Positions 57,985 to 64,000 of a DNA stretch of 64,000 nt are shown here, one piece after another. The stretch is from Verrucomicrobiia bacterium. GTDB lineage: Bacteria; Verrucomicrobiota; Verrucomicrobiia; Limisphaerales; UBA9464. Under the pieces are notes generated by a model that searched no databases, was not told where the DNA came from, and saw only the letters and a program-made list of their open reading frames with translations. Made by a program: the position numbers and the translations under genes. The stretch covers positions 62,001-126,000 of the forward strand of contig JAHCBB010000007.1 in assembly GCA_019634635.1 (NCBI GenBank), written 5' to 3'. Position 1 is the stretch's first letter. Every line of letters starts with the position of its first letter.

Positions 57985-59103
57985 TCATCGGAATAATTTC
58001 GGGGCAAAATCCACAAGGTATCCGCGCCACACCGGCCATGAGTGGTCCCCATCCGTCTCCAGGTACTCGTGCCGGACGCCCCTGGACTGCAGGAGGGCAT
58101 GCCATTCGCCATTCCGGCCCAGCAGGAAATCCCGGGTGCCGCACGCGATCCAGAGGAGTTTCAGGTCGCGATTCACGGCGTCCGCGTTTTCCAATCCGCC
58201 GGCCACCGTGACGGCGGGAGGCGGCGCAGCGCTGAAGGCACCGATCCAGGCAAACCGGTCGTGGTGGTTCATCGCCACGGTCAGTGCATGGTGGCCGCCC
58301 ATGGACAATCCGGCGAATGCACGCGCCCCGGGTCGGGCATCCACAGGGTATCGAGACTCGATGTACGGGAGGATGTCCCCGACCAACTCCCGACAGAACG
58401 CCGCCGAATTGGTGGGGCCGTAGTTCTCGAAGCCGGCCCCACCCGGCGGCAGGGCGTGGGCATCGGGCATGACCACAATCATCGGCACCGCCTTCCCGGA
58501 GGTGATGAGGGAATCCAGGATCCAATGAGCCTTTCCGTGGGCGGTCCAGGTGGCCTCATGATCGCTGTATCCGTGTGCCAGGTAGAGGACCGGCAGCGGT
58601 CCCGGAGCGGCCCCGGGGGGCGTATACACGAAGAGGCGACGCCAGGTCCCCAGCACCTGCGACCGGTAGGTGTGCTCGTGAATGGTCCCGTGGGGCACGT
58701 CCTGGAGGTCCCAGGGCGCCGGAGGCGTGGAGGGCACGTGAAGGATGCTCACCCCCGGCCATCGCTGCGGCTTGACGGCGCTGTTCTGCGGGTCAATGAC
58801 GCTCAACCCGTCCACCACAAACCGATACTCGTGCACTCCGGGCGGCACCGACGCCACCGTGACGGACCAGACACCTTCGGCGTCCTTCGACAGGTGCGCA
58901 TCGGGACCGAACTGGCCGCTGACGGTGACCTCCGACGCCCGGGGTGCCCGCAGGCGGAAGGTGACACTGCGATCGGCATGCAGTTCCGGGGACACCAGCG
59001 GCCCGGCTGGGGCACGCCGCACCGGGGCCTCGGCGGCAAAGGGCCACTCGGTCATTGGAGACAGCGCCAACAGCGCAAACAGGAACGCGGGCTTCAGATT
59101 CAT
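57985..59103 (-). CDS. Exported esterase-D-type hydrolase with N-terminal E-set/CBM48-like domain
   Basis: 372 aa. A signal peptide (LKPAFLFALLALSPMTEWPF) precedes an E-set/CBM48-like domain (~45-130: SVTFRLRAPRASEVTVSGQF, GVWSVTVASVPPGVHEYRFV). A catalytic alpha/beta-hydrolase of the esterase D (PF00756) type follows (~140-370). Its nucleophile elbow is AFAGLSMGGHHALT (Gly-x-Ser-x-Gly), the acid is probably in GTRDFLL, and the catalytic His is in DGDHSWPVW. Such proteins include feruloyl/acetyl-xylan esterases and siderophore esterases, so polysaccharide-ester hydrolysis is the leading inference. It lies 74 nt from the dehydrogenase-like gene on the same strand. Confidence 0.88.
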   Translation of the reverse strand: MNLKPAFLFALLALSPMTEWPFAAEAPVRRAPAGPLVSPELHADRSVTFRLRAPRASEVTVSGQFGPDAHLSKDAEGVWSVTVASVPPGVHEYRFVVDGLSVIDPQNSAVKPQRWPGVSILHVPSTPPAPWDLQDVPHGTIHEHTYRSQVLGTWRRLFVYTPPGAAPGPLPVLYLAHGYSDHEATWTAHGKAHWILDSLITSGKAVPMIVVMPDAHALPPGGAGFENYGPTNSAAFCRELVGDILPYIESRYPVDARPGARAFAGLSMGGHHALTVAMNHHDRFAWIGAFSAAPPPAVTVAGGLENADAVNRDLKLLWIACGTRDFLLGRNGEWHALLQSRGVRHEYLETDGDHSWPVWRGYLVDFAPKLFR

Positions 59104-59355
59104 GGTGACGCACTTTGAGGACCTGGAACGGGGCAACCATGGCACGGGCCGGGCCGGAGGACAGCCCCGCAGTGGACGCGATGCGCAGGCGCGCACACGT
59201 TGAGGCTTCGCTCCGTGGAGTTCGCGATCGTCCGCCCCTGATCCGCCCGTCCGGGAAACCGCATCGCCGTCCACGTCGTCAGACCGGGGGCCTTGATTTT
59301 TCGCGTTCGATTTTTCGTTTCCCGCCGTAAACCCGTTTTGCCAGTGTTGGCGTCC

Positions 59356-60315
59356 ATGCGCTGGTGCCGCCAATTGCTAGCCGTCCTGTGGCTGCCGCTG
59401 GTCCTCGTGACCGCCGGGGCCGCCGACTTCAAGCTGATTACCGGCGATGTGTATCGCGGCACTCTATCCGCAGCGGACAACGACGGCATCGTGGTGCGGC
59501 TGGAGACCGGCGAGTTCTCCCCGCGGATTGACTGGGCCAAACTGAGTGATGAAACGCTTCGCGAGCTCCTCGACAACCCGCGGGCGCGTCCATTCGCCGA
59601 GCCCCTCGTCGAGCCCACCGACGTGGTGGTGCCCGCGAAGGTGAAGGCGGTGAATGTCCGCCCGGTGGCCGGGCGCATGCCGCTGCCGGAAGACGTCAAA
59701 AAAGGGCTGCTGAGCGCCCTGATGACGCCCAATGGACTGCTGCTGGTGATCGCCCTTTTCTTCGCCAATCTTTACGCCGCGTTCGAAGTGGCCCGGTTCA
59801 AGTGGCGTCCGCCCGCCCTCGTCTGCGGGCTGTCCGCCGTCCTTCCGGTCGTGGGCTGGGTCATTTTTCTGGTCCTCCCGCGGGTGACGGTGGCCGAAAA
59901 GGAAAGCGCGACGGAGGCGGCCGTGGCCGGCTCCAACGTGTCCGTTGCCACGGCCGCCCAGGCCGCGGAGGCACCCCGGGGCGGCGCGGCGGCGGCACTC
60001 GGGCTCTCCAAGGCGTCCGCAAGCGCCGGAGGCGGCGGCAGCGATGGCACGCCAAAGGTCTTCAAACGGGGTGAGACGACGTTCAACCGGCGCTTCTTCG
60101 AGACGCAGTTCCCCAGTTTCTTCCGCGTCATCACCAGCGATGCCGACCGCGACCTGGTGCTGGATGTGGCGGCCGGCAAGAGCAGTGTCGTCGCCTCGCG
60201 CATCAGCCGGATCTCGGCCGCGGAAATCCACTTCAAGACGACCACCAACCAGGAATTGGGTGTCAGCTTCGCCGACATCACCCAGGTCACCCTGCGCCAC
60301 AAGGATGCCGCCTGA
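59356..60315 (+). CDS. Membrane protein with N-terminal beta domain, unknown function
   Basis: 319 aa. A signal peptide (LLAVLWLPLVLVTAGAADF) precedes a short SH3-like beta domain (~20-75: LITGDVYRGTLSAADNDGIV, VRLETGEFSPRIDWAKLSDE), a type frequent in exported PVC proteins. Two TM helices (~125-185: GLLLVIALFFANLYAAFEVA; ALVCGLSAVLPVVGWVIFLV), an Ala/Gly-rich linker and a C-terminal globular part (~235-319: FNRRFFETQFPSFFRVITSD; VVASRISRISAAEIHFKTTT) follow. A TTCGAT/TAAACC pair just upstream may be its promoter. It stands 24 nt before adk and could share a transcript. Confidence 0.7.
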   Translation: MRWCRQLLAVLWLPLVLVTAGAADFKLITGDVYRGTLSAADNDGIVVRLETGEFSPRIDWAKLSDETLRELLDNPRARPFAEPLVEPTDVVVPAKVKAVNVRPVAGRMPLPEDVKKGLLSALMTPNGLLLVIALFFANLYAAFEVARFKWRPPALVCGLSAVLPVVGWVIFLVLPRVTVAEKESATEAAVAGSNVSVATAAQAAEAPRGGAAAALGLSKASASAGGGGSDGTPKVFKRGETTFNRRFFETQFPSFFRVITSDADRDLVLDVAAGKSSVVASRISRISAAEIHFKTTTNQELGVSFADITQVTLRHKDAA

Positions 60316-60339
60316 CCCCGGGCCGCCGTCACGCGCCGC

Positions 60340-60996
60340 ATGAAATACCGCGCCATCCTCCTCTTCGGCGCCCCGGGGGCCGGCAAGGGCACCCAGGGCA
60401 AAATCCTCGGGCAGATCCCCAATTTCGCCCACTTCTCCTGCGGCGAGGCCTTCCGAAACCTCCGTGTGGACTCCGCCTTGGGACGCGTGTTCGTCGAGTT
60501 CGCCTCGCGCGGGCAGCTCGTTCCCGACGAGCCCACGATCGAACTGTGGCGGCAGTCCATAGACGGCATGATCGCCACCAACCGGTTCAACCCGGAGGCG
60601 GACACCCTGCTGCTCGATGGGATTCCCAGAAACCCGAACCAGGTCCGCATCCTGGAGGACCTGATTGATGTGAAGGCGATCTTCAACCTCTTCTGTCCGG
60701 TCGTGGACCGCCTGATCGCCCGGTTGCAACGGCGCGCCCTCAAGGAAAACCGCCTCGACGACGCCAATGTCGAGGTGATCCGGGCCCGACTCGAAACCTA
60801 CCGGCGCGAAACACGGGCGGTGCTCAACTGCTACCCCGACACGTTGATCCACCAGATTGACTCCACGCAGGAGCCGCTCTACGTGCTCCTCGACATCCTC
60901 AAGATCCTTGCGCGGATCCCGAAACCCGCGGTCAGCGACGGCAATACGACCTTCCTCCGGCGGGAGGACCTGGCTCCGGCGGGTGGATTGGCCTGA
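60340..60996 (+). CDS. adk: Adenylate kinase-family nucleoside monophosphate kinase
   Basis: 218 aa. P-loop LLFGAPGAGKGTQGK and the NMP-binding stretch FAHFSCGEAFRNLRV are clear. LLDGIPRNPNQVRILEDL matches the 'DGFPR' AMP-site motif with Ile, and the LID/Arg region is RALKENRLDDANVEVIRARL. The LID is short and lacks the zinc-finger Cys of long-type Adk. The C-terminal extension (~190-218) is not seen in E. coli Adk. It interconverts AMP, ADP and ATP. fmt begins 4 nt after its stop. The form with a short LID is common in Verrucomicrobia. CMP/UMP specificity cannot be excluded. Confidence 0.9.
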   Translation: MKYRAILLFGAPGAGKGTQGKILGQIPNFAHFSCGEAFRNLRVDSALGRVFVEFASRGQLVPDEPTIELWRQSIDGMIATNRFNPEADTLLLDGIPRNPNQVRILEDLIDVKAIFNLFCPVVDRLIARLQRRALKENRLDDANVEVIRARLETYRRETRAVLNCYPDTLIHQIDSTQEPLYVLLDILKILARIPKPAVSDGNTTFLRREDLAPAGGLA

Positions 60997-61000
60997 GCGC

Positions 61001-61975
61001 GTGTCCGATTCCCGGCCCACCGCTCCGCTCCGACTGGTCTTCTTCGGCACCCCGGAGCTTGCACGAACCCTCCTGATTGCAATCGCCGCCGAGCCGTCCA
61101 TTCAGGTCGCCGCCGTGGTGACCCAGCCGGACCGGCCGATTGGGCGCGGACTCCAGGTGGCGCCGCCGCCGGTGAAGCAGGAGGCCGGACGGCTGGGACT
61201 CCCCGTCCTGCAGCCCGAATCGGCCCGCAATCCGCGGCTCTGCGATCAACTCGGGGCCCTGCACCCCGACCTGGGGGTCGTGGCGGCCTACGGACAGATC
61301 CTCCCGCAGGCCGTCCTTGAGATCCCGATCTTCGGATGCCTCAACGTCCACACCTCGCTGCTTCCCCGATGGCGGGGCGCGGCACCCATCCAGTGGGCGA
61401 TCGCCGCCGGCGATTCCGAGACCGGCGTCACCCTGATGCGCATGGACGCCGGACTCGACACCGGCCCGATGGTGGCCACGGCACGCACTCCGATCCGCGA
61501 CGACGACACCAGCGCCACCCTGCACGACCGGCTGGCCGCGCTGGGAGCCGCCCTCCTGCTGGAAACGATTCCAGAATACGTGGCCGGGAGGCGCCCCCCG
61601 CAGCCTCAACCGTCGGAGGGGATCACCTACGCGCGACGCATCCAGCGCGCGGATGGACGTCTGGACTGGAACCAGCCGGCCGTGGTCCTGTGGCGGCGGT
61701 TGCGCGCCTTCACCCCATGGCCCGGCGCCCACGCCTTCATTCCTGCCGCCTCCGGCCCGCGCCTTCTCAAGATTCATTCGGCGGTCCCCGAACTGCCCAC
61801 CGGGGAGGAGGCGCCTCGCGCGCTGCCAGGCCAGATCCTCGGCGCCGCGGATCGTTCCCTGCGTGTGGCGTGCGGTGACGGCGTATTGCGACTGACGGAA
61901 GTGCAACCGGAGGGCGGACGTCGCATGGATGCCGCGGCCTTCCTCGCCGGCCATCCGGTGACCCGGCTGGAATAG
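61001..61975 (+). CDS. fmt: Methionyl-tRNA formyltransferase
   Basis: 324 aa. GTG start at 61001, 4 nt after adk. RLVFFGTPELARTLLIAIAA, the loop QPDRPIGRGLQVAPPPVKQE, the folate-site NVHTSLLPRWRGAAPIQWAI (His-x-Ser-Leu-Leu-Pro) and DSETGVTLMRMDAGLDTGPM (catalytic Asp) identify the family. The C-terminal OB-fold (~210-324: RIQRADGRLDWNQPAVVLWR ... LRAFTPWPGAHAF) binds tRNA. It formylates initiator Met-tRNA. Confidence 0.95.
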   Translation: MSDSRPTAPLRLVFFGTPELARTLLIAIAAEPSIQVAAVVTQPDRPIGRGLQVAPPPVKQEAGRLGLPVLQPESARNPRLCDQLGALHPDLGVVAAYGQILPQAVLEIPIFGCLNVHTSLLPRWRGAAPIQWAIAAGDSETGVTLMRMDAGLDTGPMVATARTPIRDDDTSATLHDRLAALGAALLLETIPEYVAGRRPPQPQPSEGITYARRIQRADGRLDWNQPAVVLWRRLRAFTPWPGAHAFIPAASGPRLLKIHSAVPELPTGEEAPRALPGQILGAADRSLRVACGDGVLRLTEVQPEGGRRMDAAAFLAGHPVTRLE

Positions 61976-62062
61976 ACCTCCGCGCCGGTTCCGGACCGCG
62001 GACTGGTGCCTCCCCAGGTTCAGCGATTGCCCGCAACAAGAGCCCTCCTGCACGCTGCCTCC

Positions 62063-62722
62063 ATGGTTCCGCAGTCCGAGGACCGTTTCCTGCACGAGCG
62101 GGAGTTGTGCACGCGCGGCATCCGGCGAATCGCCGGTGTGGATGAAGCCGGTCGGGGCCCGCTGGCGGGTCCGGTGGTCGCCGCGGCGGTGATCCTCCCG
62201 GAGTCCTGGATCCGCGGAGACATGCCCGATCGGCTGCGGGACCTCAATGATTCGAAGCAGGTGGCCCCGGCGCGTCGTGAGGCGCTTTTTGAAGCCTTGG
62301 TCGGCAACGACGCCGTGGAGCACGGCATCGCCTTGGTGGAATCCGGGGTGATTGACGCCATCAACATCCTCCAGGCAACGCATCGCGCGATGAACGAGGC
62401 CCTCCGGAAGCTGCGCCCGGCTGCGGATCACGCCCTCGTGGACGGCAGGCGCGTTCCCGGCCTGAGCGTGTGCCAGACGCCGCTGGTGAAGGGGGATCGG
62501 CGCAGTTACGCCATCGCGGCGGCCAGCATCCTCGCCAAGGTGACCCGGGACCGCTGGATGACCGGGGCCGACCTCCAGTGGCCCGGTTACGGATTTGCCG
62601 TCCACAAGGGCTACCCGACCCGGCAGCATCTGGAGGCGTTGTCACGGCTCGGACCATGCCCGATCCACCGCCGCAGCTTCGCACCCCTCCGGGCGCCGGA
62701 TCCGGAGTTGTTTCCCGCCTGA
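62063..62722 (+). CDS. rnhB: Ribonuclease HII
   Basis: 219 aa. IAGVDEAGRGPLAGPVVAAA (catalytic Asp-Glu), DLNDSKQVAPARREALFEAL, DHALVDGRRVPGL (third Asp), VKGDRRSYAIAAASILAKVT (fourth Asp region) and GYGFAVHKGYPTRQHLEALS match RNase HII. It cleaves RNA in RNA-DNA hybrids and single ribonucleotides in DNA. The start at ATG 62063 precedes EDRFLHERELCTRGI, the usual N-terminal helix. It is 87 nt downstream of fmt, and yraN follows by 20 nt. Confidence 0.96.
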   Translation: MVPQSEDRFLHERELCTRGIRRIAGVDEAGRGPLAGPVVAAAVILPESWIRGDMPDRLRDLNDSKQVAPARREALFEALVGNDAVEHGIALVESGVIDAINILQATHRAMNEALRKLRPAADHALVDGRRVPGLSVCQTPLVKGDRRSYAIAAASILAKVTRDRWMTGADLQWPGYGFAVHKGYPTRQHLEALSRLGPCPIHRRSFAPLRAPDPELFPA

Positions 62723-62742
62723 ACGGGCGGCCGCCCCCCCCG

Positions 62743-63189
62743 ATGAGCTGGTTTGGGCGACTTCAGGACCTCTGGCGCTCCCGGCGAACCCAACCGCCGA
62801 CCCCGCCTGCGCACCTGGACCTTGGGCGCCTCGGTGAGGATGCGGCGCGCAGGGAATTGGTGCGAGGCGGAATGAAGTTCCTCCTCGCCAACTTCCGGTC
62901 CCGCCACGGAGAGATTGACCTCATCCTGCGGGACGCCGACTGCCTGGTGTTTGTTGAGGTGAAAACACGATCTTCCGAGGAATGGGTGCGACCGGCAGCC
63001 GCTGTGAACGCGGCAAAACGGCACCGGTTGTCCCTGACCGCGGAAGACTACCTCCGACGGCTTGAGAACCGGCGCGTCAAATCGCGCTTTGATGTGGTGG
63101 AAGTCCTCGTCGCCGGCGGGTCCATCGCGGCGATCCGTCATCTGGTCAACGCCTTTCCCTGGGACCCGCGACGTCCCCGCAGACGATGA
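62743..63189 (+). CDS. yraN: UPF0102/YraN-family endonuclease-like protein
   Basis: 148 aa. LGRLGEDAARRELVRGGMKF, LLANFRSRHGEIDLILRDAD and CLVFVEVKTRSSEEW give the restriction-endonuclease-like fold core (Glu-Ile-Asp ... Glu-Val-Lys). VNAAKRHRLSLTAEDYLRRL completes the family. YraN often lies next to rnhB, as here, and is thought to act in DNA or RNA repair; biochemical function is unproven. A nonstandard basic tail (WDPRRPRRR) ends it. Confidence 0.93.
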   Translation: MSWFGRLQDLWRSRRTQPPTPPAHLDLGRLGEDAARRELVRGGMKFLLANFRSRHGEIDLILRDADCLVFVEVKTRSSEEWVRPAAAVNAAKRHRLSLTAEDYLRRLENRRVKSRFDVVEVLVAGGSIAAIRHLVNAFPWDPRRPRRR

Positions 63190-63247
63190 CCTTCGGCGGA
63201 AGCCCGACCACGCCCCACGCCCCACGCCCCATTCCGGCACGGCCGGA

Positions 63248-63847
63248 TCAGGCGAGGCAGAACAAGCCGCCCGCAACGATTCCGGCACCCGCCCACCGCA
63301 GCCACGGCTCCCGTTGAATCCGGATGGCCCAGGAACCGCTGGCGACCCCGACACCGAGCAGGCAGGCGCTGGCCAGCAGCAACCCCACGGCATGGCCGAC
63401 CGCCACCTCGCCGCCGGCAACCGAGGTCCCATGTGCGGCGCCGTGGGCCGCGGCAAAGATGGCCGTGAGCATCAGGGCCACTCCCAGCGGCGCCCGTCGG
63501 GCGACCAAAACGGCGCCCCCGAGCACAAACACTGAGGCCAGAACGAGCGGTTCCGGGCCGGGGAAGCCACCCACCGAGCGGACACCGGTGGCACCCGCAA
63601 TCAGCATCAGGAGAAAGACACCGGGGATTGCCCACCGCGCGCGCCCGCCAGCCTGGGCCGCCCACAAGCCGGCGCCCAGCAGGGCCAGTGCGTGGTCCAG
63701 TCCCGTGAACGGATGGAGAAACCCGTCCGCCATTCCGGGCGTGGCGCCATGCCCGGGATGCGCCATGGCTACCATCGGAACACACAGGGCGGCCAGCAGG
63801 CAGGCGGCCGGAACCCAACCGGGGCGGGGGCGGAAATGACGAATCAT
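63248..63847 (-). CDS. HupE/UreJ-family metal permease
   Basis: 199 aa, signal-like N-terminus then about six TM helices. The signature HPGHGATPGMADGFLHPFTG with LDHALALLGAGLWAAQ is diagnostic. Other conserved His residues lie in AHGAAHGTSVAGG and AVGHAVGLLLAS. HupE/UreJ proteins move Ni2+ or Co2+; cobalt use would fit the B12-dependent MetH in this genome, though that is inference. No hydrogenase or urease gene is near. The leader contains a hairpin (63877-63893) and a promoter (63903-63932). Confidence 0.92.
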   Translation of the reverse strand: MIRHFRPRPGWVPAACLLAALCVPMVAMAHPGHGATPGMADGFLHPFTGLDHALALLGAGLWAAQAGGRARWAIPGVFLLMLIAGATGVRSVGGFPGPEPLVLASVFVLGGAVLVARRAPLGVALMLTAIFAAAHGAAHGTSVAGGEVAVGHAVGLLLASACLLGVGVASGSWAIRIQREPWLRWAGAGIVAGGLFCLA

Positions 63848-63876
63848 GGGACAGGTGAGATGGATGACGAAACACC

Positions 63877-63893
63877 CCGGGGCGCAACCCCGG
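63877..63893 (-). promoter_or_regulatory. Hairpin in the hupE-like leader
   Basis: A perfect 6-bp CCGGGG/CCCCGG stem with a 5-nt loop lies ~30 nt before the ATG at 63847, within the predicted 5' untranslated region. It could be a regulatory or attenuating structure; no U-tract follows it. Confidence 0.25.
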
Positions 63894-63902
63894 AACGCAG
63901 CA

Positions 63903-63932
63903 AGGCTAACGCCGCCCCCGCCCCCACTGCAA
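63903..63932 (-). promoter_or_regulatory. Promoter of the hupE-like gene
   Basis: Minus-strand TTGCAG (63932-63927), 18-nt spacer, TAGCCT (63908-63903). The leader to the ATG is about 50 nt. Confidence 0.45.
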
Positions 63933-64000
63933 TCCCGACGCCGCCCGGGTCCGGAAGTTCCAGCGCGCTATGGCTCGCGGCCAACCGTCAGGGTTGGGGG

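Overview
The window is GC-rich, gene-dense bacterial chromosome, most likely from the Verrucomicrobiota (a Pedosphaera/Limisphaera-like, subdivision 3-type lineage). This is inferred from family content. It holds a planctomycete-type cytochrome protein (PSCyt1/DUF1587/DUF1592/DUF1588) followed by a Tat-exported DUF1552 protein, a large PVC-type propeller/HEAT/heme-binding dehydrogenase-like protein, FG-GAP and WD40 secreted proteins carrying the C-terminal domain common in this phylum, a GYF-RDD protein, and a full MoxR/DUF58/Bat operon. I see no rRNA, tRNA, CRISPR array, prophage or intact insertion sequence. About 53 protein genes are supported, plus one IS relic and one frame-broken gene.

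Layout. 1-6.7 kb: N-terminal part of an FG-GAP secreted protein (runs off the left edge), an O-antigen-polymerase-like membrane protein, and cobalamin-dependent methionine synthase metH. 6.8-9.6 kb: an orphan transposase-N-terminus (DUF772-like) protein, a LysM coiled-coil protein, a GYF-RDD membrane protein, and a VTT/DedA-like membrane protein. 9.6-13.8 kb: mlaD-mlaF-mlaE lipid-transport genes behind murJ (lipid II flippase). 14-17.8 kb: PSCyt protein plus DUF1552 protein. 17.8-20 kb: conserved unknowns, including a 404-aa protein translationally adjacent to a zinc-ribbon/TM protein. 20.2-25.2 kb: an Ig-metallophosphatase gene that breaks frame near its end, a WD40 protein, and a vapBC toxin-antitoxin pair. 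25.3-32.7 kb: a GreA/B-like factor, a 1076-aa secreted beta-propeller, a decayed IS21 istB relic, and a GH63-like glucosidase.

33.2-37.4 kb: cytochrome bd oxidase cydAB followed directly by a neutral-ceramidase-like membrane-anchored hydrolase. 37.5-38.6 kb: two peroxiredoxins. 39-47.5 kb: the complete moxR-DUF58-DUF4381-batA-batB-batC-batD-batE operon, with overlapping start/stop codons throughout. 47.6-54.9 kb: rdgB, an unknown, a PII protein, a beta-barrel-like protein, aroF, glgC, a secreted unknown and a TPR protein. 54.9-59.1 kb: PVC heme-binding dehydrogenase and an esterase-D-like hydrolase. 59.3-63.2 kb: membrane SH3-like protein, adk, fmt, rnhB and yraN, apparently one housekeeping cluster. 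63.2-63.9 kb: hupE/ureJ-like metal permease.

Functional themes are envelope building and lipid homeostasis (murJ, mla, polymerase, LysM, Bat), oxygen and peroxide handling (cydAB, two peroxiredoxins, Bat), and secreted propeller/heme proteins typical of PVC bacteria. The most notable non-coding signal is a repeated promoter pattern (TTGnnn, 16-18 nt, TAGCCT-like -10). At several genes it lies only 7-12 nt before the start codon, suggesting frequent leaderless or near-leaderless transcripts. I did not find a convincing new multi-gene defence or biosynthetic system. The best unknowns are the 404-aa/zinc-ribbon pair, the orphan DUF772 protein, and a 35-codon ORF between a promoter and cydA.
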